A DNA stretch of 64,000 bases from Bacteroidota bacterium (GTDB lineage: Bacteria > Bacteroidota > Bacteroidia > Chitinophagales > Chitinophagaceae). Below the pieces are notes generated by a model. The model did not search any database. It was not told where the DNA came from and was given only the letters and a program-made list of their open reading frames with translations. This document shows positions 53,908 through 62,281 of this stretch, in pieces (within the stretch, counting starts at the first letter, position 1; the number at the start of each line of letters is the position of its first letter). The translations under genes were made by a program, and so were the position numbers. Where the stretch lies: contig JAIUNV010000004.1 in assembly GCA_020161435.1 (NCBI GenBank), forward strand, positions 310,001 to 374,000, in the 5' to 3' direction.

Positions 53908-56364
53908 CTATTCAAACACTTCGTCTTTATCCAAGAAGCCGAATTCTTCTATTTGAGGTAAAATCTTGTTTGCAAGTTCTTCATTGGCTTTGCTCAATGC
54001 TTTCAATTCGTAGGTTGCTATATTATGCTCGGTTAAGCAACGTCTGATCTGGTACCATCCGGCATCCCATGTTTCAATTTTCCATTTGTTGGTGGCCATT
54101 TGGTTCAGGTTTGAGTAGAACAGTTGGTACACAATTTTTGCCTGCTCAATCACTTGTTTAGCTTCTGCTGACAGCTCATTTTTAGAAAGCCATTCTGCCA
54201 CAAAACGATTTTGGTCGTTTACAAGTTGAAGTTTAAAGTCCGGGTCTTTAATTTCCCAATGTTTGATTAGTTCAATTTTAAAGGGGTAGAAATTGTTTTT
54301 AACATGATATATCTTGTCTAAGTATAGCACATTTCTTAAAGCCGATGTTTGATTCGAATTTGAAAACAAACTCCAAACGATACAGTCATTATAAAACTCG
54401 TTTGAGGGTTCAGTATGTGGTACTAAAAATTGATTTCGATCATTGAGCCAGGTTGGTTTCGGGATTTTCCTAACTGCATGGAGTGTCAACGCTTTTTCAA
54501 AATTCTCTTTTATAACTGTAAATGCACCAGCACTAACACTTGGGGATGAAAGAATTGAAACGTATTTAGCATTCTGAAAATCATTGCCTTTACTACAAAT
54601 AGAAGCTAAAAAATCAGGTCTTGCTCTATGTCTTGTATCTGTGTTTCCATCCTTAACAGTAATACCGTTACTCAATGCAGGGAGAATGAAATCATTTGAA
54701 TTTTGTGGTCTCGGAAACCAATTATTTAAAACGTCTTTTTTCTTGATTAACTGTAAATGTTTTACTCCAATAGTCGCCCCTTCACTATTGGCGATGTCAA
54801 TTTCAACTGATCTCTTCTTGCCTGACTCAGATAAATTCCAAATCATAAATGAAATTGGAAAGTCACCAGTCACTCCATGAAAACATTTAGAGTGAAATAA
54901 AAAGCCTTTCTCAAACTTAAAATTAAAATGCCTATCTCTATATTCAACACTATCAGGGGCATTTAAATATTTCAAAGTCGAAAACATGCCTAAATAAGAC
55001 TTCTTGGGTAATTCCTTAACTATTCTAAACATGAATTGAGCAAAGAGTTCACGTTTAGCATGGCCTGCATCAACTTTATCCATTGCAGATTCAACTTTTG
55101 TTTTGCTTACACCTTTTTTTGAACTACCGTCTGATTTTGCATCTTGAGCAGTAGCAAATGGCGGATTGATGTAAACAATCCATGTAATATTGGGGTCAGC
55201 TAATTCATCTTTTAGCTTTTTGGGGAGCTTCCAGTTAGGCTCAAACGGCAAATTACCTTTGTTAAACACGTATTCAACATCATCATTCAGGTAGTCATAT
55301 TGAAAGCAGGTAGCATTGGGAAATACTTTTTTCAAATGGTCTGCTTCACTGCCGTGCAAGGTAGACATGTATAAATACTTGTATGCTTCTGCGGGCAGGT
55401 GGTATTCGAGATTACCGGTTCCGGCAGCCATATCCCATATTCTGAACTTGCCTGATTTATACCAGTTTTTACCCAACACCTCGTTCCAATAATGAACAGC
55501 TTTTTTACCGAAATGTAACGGGGTGTAAAATTCACCTTCAAATCTTCTTTGGCTTTCATCGGTAAGTCGGTCCAGTTTTGCATGAATACCATTGATGGTT
55601 TCAGCATTTTCTACATAATCATAAACACTCCAAAAATAATCGTAGTCCTTCATCAGGACTTTTTGTGTTTTAGAGTTTTTGTCTTCGAAAGTGAAAACCA
55701 CCCGGCTGTTATCCTTATCAATAATGACTTTGTCTCGTTGAATATTAGCCAGAAAGTAAAATGAAGGCTTGTATCCATTCACGATGTAAGGTCCAATGAC
55801 TGATTTCCAGTGGTCAAAAACTGCTTCAAAGTTTTCTTCGTTGATTACTTTCTTATCGCCAAAGTCAAATATCAGTTGCGGATTCAGTGCATTGTCAAGG
55901 TTCTTTTTAAAAGCATCCAGCTCCTGCCTTTTCGTAATAGCGTAAATATGAATCTTTCCTGTCTCGGGTTCTTTTACTAAGTGGTCAATCAGTTTTGGGT
56001 CGGGTTTACTGGCAGGCCTTTCCCAATCATAGGCATCACTTGTGTAGTATGTGCTCCATTTTCTTGTTTCGGTAAGTGTTGCTTCGTTCTTATCGGCAAG
56101 GCAAATGAAAAAAGGAATGGCTTTGCTAATTTGAACGTATTTGAGCCTACGGATGTAGTAAAGCGATTGAGCCAGTATGGTCGCAAGAGCTTTAAGATTA
56201 TGGAAGTTCTTATCGGCCTTAAATTCAAAAAGAACCTGCGGAGTGTATAAGTCATTTCTGCTGGAAGTGTTGTATTTGATATTGAAGAAATTGGCATAAA
56301 TGCCTCTTACTTCATCTTCCTGTGTGGATCTCTCTAGCTGATTTTTAAACTCTTCGAATTTCAT
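53908..56364 (-). CDS. Type IIG-like single-chain restriction-modification protein (nuclease + N6-adenine methylase)
   Basis: 818 residues from ATG 56364 (a GTG start eight codons earlier is possible). Residues about 38-49 read D..(8)..EFK (DLYTPQVLFEFKAD), a PD-(D/E)XK nuclease core. The methylase follows: motif X FYTPLHFGKKA (about 279), SAM motif I WDMAAGTGN (about 310-317) and catalytic NPPF (about 400-403). The last 300 residues, without clear motifs, probably recognise DNA. This order fits a type IIG enzyme that both cuts and methylates. The codon choice and AT content differ from the flanks, suggesting transfer. A methylase-only defence component is an alternative. Confidence 0.85.
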   Translation of the reverse strand: MKFEEFKNQLERSTQEDEVRGIYANFFNIKYNTSSRNDLYTPQVLFEFKADKNFHNLKALATILAQSLYYIRRLKYVQISKAIPFFICLADKNEATLTETRKWSTYYTSDAYDWERPASKPDPKLIDHLVKEPETGKIHIYAITKRQELDAFKKNLDNALNPQLIFDFGDKKVINEENFEAVFDHWKSVIGPYIVNGYKPSFYFLANIQRDKVIIDKDNSRVVFTFEDKNSKTQKVLMKDYDYFWSVYDYVENAETINGIHAKLDRLTDESQRRFEGEFYTPLHFGKKAVHYWNEVLGKNWYKSGKFRIWDMAAGTGNLEYHLPAEAYKYLYMSTLHGSEADHLKKVFPNATCFQYDYLNDDVEYVFNKGNLPFEPNWKLPKKLKDELADPNITWIVYINPPFATAQDAKSDGSSKKGVSKTKVESAMDKVDAGHAKRELFAQFMFRIVKELPKKSYLGMFSTLKYLNAPDSVEYRDRHFNFKFEKGFLFHSKCFHGVTGDFPISFMIWNLSESGKKRSVEIDIANSEGATIGVKHLQLIKKKDVLNNWFPRPQNSNDFILPALSNGITVKDGNTDTRHRARPDFLASICSKGNDFQNAKYVSILSSPSVSAGAFTVIKENFEKALTLHAVRKIPKPTWLNDRNQFLVPHTEPSNEFYNDCIVWSLFSNSNQTSALRNVLYLDKIYHVKNNFYPFKIELIKHWEIKDPDFKLQLVNDQNRFVAEWLSKNELSAEAKQVIEQAKIVYQLFYSNLNQMATNKWKIETWDAGWYQIRRCLTEHNIATYELKALSKANEELANKILPQIEEFGFLDKDEVFE

Positions 56365-56452
56365 TTCTCTTATTTGAGTTTGTTTCACTTCGATAAAAAT
56401 AGGCCTTTGGCATTACTTGTTTGTTCTGAGTAAAAAAATGGGTTTCACCAAA

Positions 56453-56489
56453 ACAAAACAACCCGTAACCATCACAGCTACGGGTTGTT
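56453..56489 (-). terminator. Terminator of the S9 peptidase gene
   Basis: AACAACCCGTA (56457-56467) and TACGGGTTGTT (56479-56489) are perfect 11-bp arms with an 11-base loop. On the minus strand TTTTGTTTT follows. It is 21 bases past the peptidase stop. Confidence 0.85.
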
Positions 56490-56509
56490 GGTAAAAGAAA
56501 GCAGCAAGA

Positions 56510-58918
56510 TTATTTACCCGCTTTCTTCACGTATTTCTCCAGCCAGCTGTATTGCTCCCACAGCAGGTGCAGCAGGTTTTCTTCGGCAGCGTAGCCATGG
56601 CTTTCATATGGCAGGCTTACAAAACGTACTGTACCGCCGTGGCCTTTGATGGCATTGTACAAACGTTCGCTGTTGATGGGGAAGGTGCCGGGGTTGTTGT
56701 CGGCATCGCCATGCACCAACAGAATGGCATCTTTAATTTTATCGGCATAGCTAAACGGACTCATTTTGTAATACAAGTCGGGTGCCTGCCAGTAAGTGCG
56801 TTCTTCATTTTGGAAACCAAACGGCGTCAACGTACGCATATAAGCTCCACTGCGGGCAATACCGGCCTTAAACAGGCGGCTGTGGGCCATCAGGTTGGCC
56901 GTCATAAAGGCGCCATAGCTGTGGCCACCCACTGCTGCACGGCTGGTATCGCCAAAGCCCAAATCGTGTGCTGCTTTCAGGCCTGCTTCAGCATTCCAAA
57001 TGAGTTGCTCTACAAAGTTGTCGTTGGGTTGCTTGTCGCCTTCGCCCACAATCGGAAACTCCGACTCATCCATTACCGCATAGCCTTGTGTAGCATAAAA
57101 AATGGGTGAGCCCCAGTTGAGGCGTGTAAAGGTGTATTTGCTACCTCGTACCTGTGCAGCATCGCTGGCGCTTTTAAACTCACGTGGGTAAGCCCACATC
57201 ACAATGGGCAAACGGCCATCTTTCTTTGCATCATAACCGGCAGGCAGGTAAACAGTTGCTGTAAGGTCGATACCATCTACACGTTTGTAAGTGATTTTTT
57301 GCTTGCTAATCTGTCGCAAGGCAGGCTGAGGATCGGGGAAGCTAGTCAACGCTTTTACGGTATTGGCCTTGATGTCACGCATGAAATAATTGGGTGCTTC
57401 TGTCGGGCTTTGACGGCTGGTAATTACCCATCCTTTTTCAGCATCCAAAACATCAGTTACGCTTTCGTAGTAGCCTTTTTCGCAGCGCCAAACGATGTTG
57501 TTCTTTTTGCTGGCCAAATCGAAAATGGCATAGAAAGGCAAATCGCCATCAGGAGATGCGCCGGCACCAATCATGGGAATGCCAGTGCCATTGTTCACCG
57601 TTTGCAGCACATTGCGGCCATACTGATTGCGATGTAATACGGGAGAACCCGGATCGCTGTAGCGGTCGTTGGTGCTGCGGTCGAAGAGTACTTCTTTAGC
57701 ACCGGTGCTTGGGTTGAGCATCGACAATTTTGCCCGCTGCTTGCCTTGCAGACCTTCATTCAACAAGGCCATGTTGGCATCGCCCCACACCATGCCGCGG
57801 TAACGCATTTCAGTTTTGGTGAGTTCTTTTTCGGCGCCGGTAAATGGAGCACTCAACATGTATACTGCATCATGAAAGGGTACATTGTTTTTCATGATAC
57901 CGCCATCGAGTGGCTTGGCCCAATACACAGTGGCTGGCTCATCGGCCCGCCAGTTGTGGCCACGGGTAATGTCTTGCACGTTGTCGAAACCTGTGGGTGA
58001 ACTTTCTGCCGACGGCAATTCGGCCAGCACTTTCACGGTTGCACCTTTACGATCGGTTATTTTCATGGTGCTGGGAAAACCATTTACCTGCACCAGATAG
58101 CTGAATGGCTTTTTGATGGTTTCGATGAGGTAATATTTTTTGTCGGGGCTTACTGAGGCACGGCTGTAAATGGCCGGAGTGCCAATGGCTGTTTCTAAAC
58201 CGCCTTTGTTTTCTACCAACTGACTGGTGGCATAAAATTCAAACAGTTGCTCGTCGTAAGGATTCTTGATCAAATCCTGATAGGTACGGCTGGGAGCGGC
58301 TTTGCCGAGGTTTTGCTGTACCACAGGACCCTTGGGTGCTAATGGCTTTGGTGGTGCCTGCGAAGCTGGTTTCAATGCCACGTAGTACAACAAAGTAGCA
58401 TCGTCTACATAGCTGTAGTCGCCCAGTACCAGGTTCAGGCTCTTCTTGTTTACTTTTTTGGCTACGCCGGTTTTGATATCTGCCTCGTACAAATCAATGG
58501 TGTTGGCGGTGGTATGGCTGAAGGCAAATTTTGTCTGCGAAGGATTCCAAACGGGGCTGCCAGCTTTCAGGTTGGCGGGCAGGCCAGTTACCTGCATTTC
58601 TTTGCCGGTGGCTACGGTTTTGATTTTAAAATTGGTGATGTAGGTGCTGCGGCTGGGGCCAAAATTATTTGGGTTGAGGCGCATGCCTGCAATGCGGAGT
58701 TCGGGCTGTGCCAGTTCTTCAATTTTGGGGTAAGAGCTACGTTCACTGAGCAGCATGTACGTGCCTTTGTCGTCGATGATGACAGAAGGCGTGCCGGCTG
58801 CCAGCAAAATATCGGCAATGGCTTGAGGTGGTCGCTGATACTGAATGTCGTCTTGTGCCATGCCCTGCAGCGAAAAGGCGAAGAGCAGGAGGCCAAGGAA
58901 TTTCTTTTTCGTCATCAT
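56510..58918 (-). CDS. Exported S9-family prolyl oligopeptidase, glutamyl endopeptidase (CGEP)-like
   Basis: 802 residues with a signal peptide ending QGMAQ. A propeller domain (about 30-520) precedes an alpha/beta hydrolase with the nucleophile Ser in VGGHSYGAFMTANLMAH, Asp in HGDADNNPGT and His in YESHGYAAEE. The strings GEGDKQPNDNFVEQL, ARSGAYMRTLTPFGFQNE closely follow plant chloroplast glutamyl endopeptidase, so cleavage after Glu is a better guess than after Pro. It is probably periplasmic. Confidence 0.9.
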   Translation of the reverse strand: MMTKKKFLGLLLFAFSLQGMAQDDIQYQRPPQAIADILLAAGTPSVIIDDKGTYMLLSERSSYPKIEELAQPELRIAGMRLNPNNFGPSRSTYITNFKIKTVATGKEMQVTGLPANLKAGSPVWNPSQTKFAFSHTTANTIDLYEADIKTGVAKKVNKKSLNLVLGDYSYVDDATLLYYVALKPASQAPPKPLAPKGPVVQQNLGKAAPSRTYQDLIKNPYDEQLFEFYATSQLVENKGGLETAIGTPAIYSRASVSPDKKYYLIETIKKPFSYLVQVNGFPSTMKITDRKGATVKVLAELPSAESSPTGFDNVQDITRGHNWRADEPATVYWAKPLDGGIMKNNVPFHDAVYMLSAPFTGAEKELTKTEMRYRGMVWGDANMALLNEGLQGKQRAKLSMLNPSTGAKEVLFDRSTNDRYSDPGSPVLHRNQYGRNVLQTVNNGTGIPMIGAGASPDGDLPFYAIFDLASKKNNIVWRCEKGYYESVTDVLDAEKGWVITSRQSPTEAPNYFMRDIKANTVKALTSFPDPQPALRQISKQKITYKRVDGIDLTATVYLPAGYDAKKDGRLPIVMWAYPREFKSASDAAQVRGSKYTFTRLNWGSPIFYATQGYAVMDESEFPIVGEGDKQPNDNFVEQLIWNAEAGLKAAHDLGFGDTSRAAVGGHSYGAFMTANLMAHSRLFKAGIARSGAYMRTLTPFGFQNEERTYWQAPDLYYKMSPFSYADKIKDAILLVHGDADNNPGTFPINSERLYNAIKGHGGTVRFVSLPYESHGYAAEENLLHLLWEQYSWLEKYVKKAGK

Positions 58919-59218
58919 GCTTTATTGTGTTTTGAGAAAGATAGGACGATGTTTTGGGTTTTGTCCGACTGTTGCGTTTTTTCAACGCAAAGGCGCAAAG
59001 CCGGTAAGATTTTGAGAGAAGAATGTTTCGGGTTTTTAGTTGGTGGTTTGCAGGTTCGGGTTTGGTTGATGGGAGCTGTTGAGTTCTTTCTTTCCTCCGT
59101 TTCTCAGTGGTACCGATGTAAGCATGCTTTTGAGTTGCTGTCATAAAAAATGGAACTGAGCATTCACTCAGTTCCATTAAAATCTTTGTGTCTTAGCTAC
59201 TTGGCGTTGAAAGAAAAA
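58919..59218. other. Intergenic region with inverted period-8 repeats upstream of the peptidase
   Basis: About 300 bases without a gene. ACGCAAAG, GCGCAAAG, CCGGTAAG run in tandem at 58985-59008. An inverted, imperfect relative CTTTGTGT, CTTAGCTA, CTTGGCGT lies at 59185-59208. Between them, AGTTGGT, GGTTTGC, AGGTTCG, GGTTTGG (period 7, from 59038) shares 15 bases with the rluD-end repeat. The peptidase promoter should be near 58930-58980. Confidence 0.6.
59150..59179 (-). terminator. Terminator of the membrane Fe-S oxidoreductase gene
   Basis: AATGGAACTGAG (59150-59161) and CTCAGTTCCATT (59168-59179) are perfect 12-bp arms with a 6-base loop. On the minus strand T6 follows. It lies 40 bases past the oxidoreductase stop. 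Confidence 0.88.
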
Positions 59219-60553
59219 TCATCCATTTACCCAGGCTTCCCTTTCTTCCGGATTAAATTTCCAGGGGGCAAAGTTGTTTTCAATATTACCAAACATGGCA
59301 TTCCACTCGCCGGGGCTGTTGCTCTCGTCGAGGATGAGGTAGCGGCGTTGTTTCAAAATAATATCCAGCGGAGAAATGCTTACAGGGCACTCTTCCACAC
59401 AGGCATTGCAAGTGGTACAGGCCCGCAGTTCCTCCACCGTAATGTAATCATGCAACAAGCTTTTACCATCGTCTACCCATTGGCCATTGTTGGCCGCCAG
59501 CACTTTGCTTACTGCTTCGGCACGGTCACGGGTTTTCATCATGATAGCCCGGGGGCTGAGTACTTTTCCGGTGCTGTTGGCCGGGCAGGCGGTACTACAA
59601 CGGCCACATTCGGTGCAGCTGTAAGCATCCAGCAAATTCTTCCAGCTGAGGTCAAAAATATCTTTGGCACCAAACTGATTGGGCGGCGCCTCGGGCAGTT
59701 GACTGAGCACAGGATGTGTAGCAATATCCTGCCCCATGGCCAGTGCCACTTCCTTCTGAATCTCTGGCATGTTCTGCATTTTGCCATAGGTTTCGGGGCG
59801 GGCAAACCACGCATTGGGAAAGGCAAACAAAATGTGCAAATGCTTGCTGTACGGCAAGTAGTTCAGGAAGGCCAGAATGCCGATGATGTGCAACCACCAC
59901 GCTGTTCTTTCAATGCCTGCCAGTGTTGCGTTGGACAAGCCGCTTAACAAAGGGGAGATGTACTGACTAATGGCAAACGGGCCAACTGCATGTTCAGCAT
60001 ACGGCGCCACGTTGTTGGCAATCAGTACGCCTTCGGTGGCATTCATGAGCAAGAACAACGACATCAATACAATCTCCGTGAAGAGAATGTAATTAGCATC
60101 GCTGCGGGGCCAGCCATTCAAATCATTGCTGATAAAACGACGTAGTTTCAGCACGTTTCTACGCACCAAAAACACTACGCAAAAAACGAGTACGGCAAAG
60201 GCCAGTATTTCAAAAGCATTGATGAGAAAACTGTAAAAACTGCCCAGCATGGGAGCAAACAAACGATGGGTGCCCAACACACCATCCAGCACTATTTCCA
60301 ATACCTCAATATTGATGATAACGAAACCCGCATACAGCACAAAGTGCATGATGGCCACCAGCGGATTTTTGAACATCTTTTTTTGGCCCAGCGCCAGCAA
60401 TAATAAGTTGCTCATCCGCTTGTTGCGGTCGGTTTCAATGGTCTCGTCCTTACCCATTAAAATGACCTTACGGATACGCCCAATGTTGCGGGAAAACAAC
60501 CAAACAGCTGCGGCAACAACACTTACAAACAACGCCTGAGCCAGATATTGCAT
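59219..60553 (-). CDS. Membrane (Fe-S) oxidoreductase, HdrC/DsrK-like, heterodisulfide-type electron carrier
   Basis: 444 residues from ATG 60553. The N-terminal half has about five membrane segments (Nar-gamma-like), and the C-terminal half has two 4Fe-4S motifs, CTECGRCSTACPANST and CTTCNACVEECPVSIS. Bacteroidota homologues are usually followed by a CCG-domain protein; here a terminator follows instead, so the partner must be elsewhere or missing. It likely passes electrons between quinone and a soluble oxidoreductase. The FAD/Fe-S dehydrogenase at 32357 is a possible user. Confidence 0.88.
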   Translation of the reverse strand: MQYLAQALFVSVVAAAVWLFSRNIGRIRKVILMGKDETIETDRNKRMSNLLLLALGQKKMFKNPLVAIMHFVLYAGFVIINIEVLEIVLDGVLGTHRLFAPMLGSFYSFLINAFEILAFAVLVFCVVFLVRRNVLKLRRFISNDLNGWPRSDANYILFTEIVLMSLFLLMNATEGVLIANNVAPYAEHAVGPFAISQYISPLLSGLSNATLAGIERTAWWLHIIGILAFLNYLPYSKHLHILFAFPNAWFARPETYGKMQNMPEIQKEVALAMGQDIATHPVLSQLPEAPPNQFGAKDIFDLSWKNLLDAYSCTECGRCSTACPANSTGKVLSPRAIMMKTRDRAEAVSKVLAANNGQWVDDGKSLLHDYITVEELRACTTCNACVEECPVSISPLDIILKQRRYLILDESNSPGEWNAMFGNIENNFAPWKFNPEEREAWVNG

Positions 60554-60655
60554 ACAAATAAGTTTAGCAAGCACAATAAATCGATGGCACTAAATTAAGT
60601 GCCCTGCTGCTATATTGTTTGTTTTGTGGTTAATTTGCCACAAAGCGTTTACAAA

Positions 60656-61150
60656 GTGGTTAAAAATTACATACTGGATAAGGCAGGCATCGACTTGCGG
60701 TTGCAGCGGATGGCCTTGGAAATAGCCGAGCAAAATATGGATGAGCAACGCATTGTAATTGCCAGTATTTTGCCCAATGGCGCCATCATGAGCGACATTA
60801 TCAAAAAAGAGTTGGCTAAATATTTCGATGGTGTTATTGAAGAACTGACCATTGATCTGGATAAACGTCATCCCGGTGAAATATCGCTGAGCAATCAGCC
60901 CGATTTGAATGGTGCTGTACTGCTGTTGCTCGACGATGTGGCCAATAGCGGCAAAACGCTCACCTATGCTTTGAAGCCATTTTTAGAGCATCATCCCAAT
61001 AAAATTCAGACTGCAGTTCTGGTAGCACGTACCCATCGTAAGTTTCCGATACAGCCTGATATTGTTGGGTTCAGCCTGGCCACTACGCTGCAAGATTATA
61101 TTGATGTAGAAGTGGCGGATGGTGTAATGACCGGTGCATGGATTGCGTAA
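60656..61150 (+). CDS. Phosphoribosyltransferase family protein (PyrR-like fold)
   Basis: 164 residues from GTG 60656. The frame is open back to 60599, but this GTG gives the start MVKNYIL seen in relatives, and no ATG is available before residue 18. The PRPP-binding motif LLLLDDVANSGKTLTYAL is clear, with flanking IVIASILPNGAIMSDII and VLVARTHRKFP. Such small proteins salvage bases or regulate. The substrate is unknown. Confidence 0.82.
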   Translation: MVKNYILDKAGIDLRLQRMALEIAEQNMDEQRIVIASILPNGAIMSDIIKKELAKYFDGVIEELTIDLDKRHPGEISLSNQPDLNGAVLLLLDDVANSGKTLTYALKPFLEHHPNKIQTAVLVARTHRKFPIQPDIVGFSLATTLQDYIDVEVADGVMTGAWIA

Positions 61151-61163
61151 ATCAATAACAAAC

Positions 61164-61201
61164 AAAAAAGCGGCCAATACTTATGTGTTGGCCGCTTTTT
61201 T
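61164..61201. terminator. Bidirectional terminator between the phosphoribosyltransferase and tlpA-like genes
   Basis: AAAAAAGCGGCCAA (61164-61177) and TTGGCCGCTTTTTT (61188-61201), perfect 14-bp arms, 10-base loop. A and T runs on both sides suit both converging genes. Confidence 0.9.
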
Positions 61202-61216
61202 TAAATACACTACCTG

Positions 61217-61726
61217 CTATTTCAATAGCGCCTTTATGGCATCGGTATTGTATTCTTCCTTGCCTGAAATCTCTTTTACCAGTTGTCCGTTCTCATCAAA
61301 GAAAAAGCTGGCCGGAATGCCGGGAACATTCAGCAAATCGGGGAGGTCGCCAGCAGGCATGTAACTATGTGCAAACAGGTTTTTGCCTTGCATAAACTTG
61401 ATGGCATCAGCTGCGTCTTCATCAAGCGATAATAAGATAATGGCTGCTTTACTGGTGTCGATAGATGCGGCAAGCTGTTCAATGCCTGGCATTTCTTCCC
61501 GGCATGGTCCGCACCACGATGCCCACAAATTGAGCAATATTTTTTTTCCTTTAAATGAAGCCAGCGAAACGGTTTTGCCACTGAGCGTTTTCATGCTTAG
61601 TTCGGGCAATGTTTTACTATTTTCAGCAGGAGCAATTGCTGTTGCAGCAGGCTTATTTTGACAGGCCATTACCCCTGCTGATAGTAGCAAAACGAGTGCA
61701 AAAGCAGAGAAGAGAATACGTTGCAT
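61217..61726 (-). CDS. TlpA/ResA-like thioredoxin lipoprotein
   Basis: 169 residues from ATG 61726. A lipobox LLLSAGVMAC indicates a lipid-anchored periplasmic protein. The thioredoxin-like domain has ASWCGPCREEMPG, and the cis-Pro in VPGIPASFFFDENG. It should reduce disulfides in the periplasm, as in cytochrome c or other envelope protein maturation. Confidence 0.92.
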   Translation of the reverse strand: MQRILFSAFALVLLLSAGVMACQNKPAATAIAPAENSKTLPELSMKTLSGKTVSLASFKGKKILLNLWASWCGPCREEMPGIEQLAASIDTSKAAIILLSLDEDAADAIKFMQGKNLFAHSYMPAGDLPDLLNVPGIPASFFFDENGQLVKEISGKEEYNTDAIKALLK

Positions 61727-61758
61727 AATGAACATTGAGATGGTTCAAAAATAAGGAA

Positions 61759-61794
61759 GCACCCACTGGCATTGTGTTAAATGCCGGTGAGTGC
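61759..61794 (-). terminator. Terminator of the rhodanese gene
   Basis: GCACCCACTGGCAT (61759-61772) and ATGCCGGTGAGTGC (61781-61794) pair with two G-T wobbles; on the minus strand TTCCTTATTTTTG follows. It lies 20 bases past the rhodanese stop. Confidence 0.75.
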
Positions 61795-61813
61795 CCGTTG
61801 TTTCAAATAATAA

Positions 61814-62107
61814 TTAAGCTGATTTGCGTACCAGTATATTAATGACATCTTCTACACTACCACCATTGTAAATATTGGCTACGCCTAATTGTTTCAGGTA
61901 GCTCACTACCTGGCCGCTGCGGTTGCCGCTCCGGCAAAAGAACACAATGTTTCTTTGACCAATACCTTCAATGCTTTTCCATTGTGCAGGTATTTGATCC
62001 ATGGGAATGTTGATACTGCCTTCAGCTTTGTACATGTTGAATTCCATTGCTGTTCGTACATCTACAAACAGTGTGTCGGGGAGTTGAACAATTTGTTGGT
62101 ATTGCAT
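61814..62107 (-). CDS. Single-domain rhodanese (thiosulfate sulfurtransferase)
   Basis: 97 residues, one rhodanese domain with the active-site loop VFFCRSGNRSGQ (Cys first). GlpE-like length. It transfers sulfane sulfur from thiosulfate or persulfide to acceptors. Downstream of the MBL/rhodanese gene on the same strand but beyond a hairpin and a 174-base gap. Confidence 0.9.
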   Translation of the reverse strand: MQYQQIVQLPDTLFVDVRTAMEFNMYKAEGSINIPMDQIPAQWKSIEGIGQRNIVFFCRSGNRSGQVVSYLKQLGVANIYNGGSVEDVINILVRKSA

Positions 62108-62145
62108 ATTCGTTGTTTTTCATTGGTGATGATTGTACAAAATTG

Positions 62146-62166
62146 CATAGGGTCGTCAGGCCTATG
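62146..62166. promoter_or_regulatory. Inverted repeat upstream of the rhodanese gene
   Basis: CATAGG (62146-62151) and CCTATG (62161-62166) form a 6-bp inverted repeat with a 9-base spacer, 39 bases before the rhodanese ATG. An operator for a sulfur-responsive regulator is possible; the evidence is positional. Confidence 0.3.
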
Positions 62167-62229
62167 TATGACTCAAGTTACACAAGCATCTTTGGCAATT
62201 TGTGCTACTGTTACATGCTACTGTTACAA

Positions 62230-62254
62230 AAGAAAGACCTCCGCATAGCGAAGG
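62230..62254 (-). terminator. Likely terminator of the MBL/rhodanese gene
   Basis: CCTCCGC (62238-62244) and GCGAAGG (62248-62254) pair with one wobble and a 3-base loop. On the minus strand TCTTTCTTTTG follows. It lies 27 bases past the stop at 62282. Confidence 0.6.
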
Positions 62255-62281
62255 CCAATCTTGTCATTAAGCAGCACACTT

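Noticed and set aside
53512..56500. Integration of the restriction segment into tRNA-Lys by an integrase
   Set aside because: No integrase gene and no second copy of the tRNA 3' end were found near 56.4-56.5 kb.
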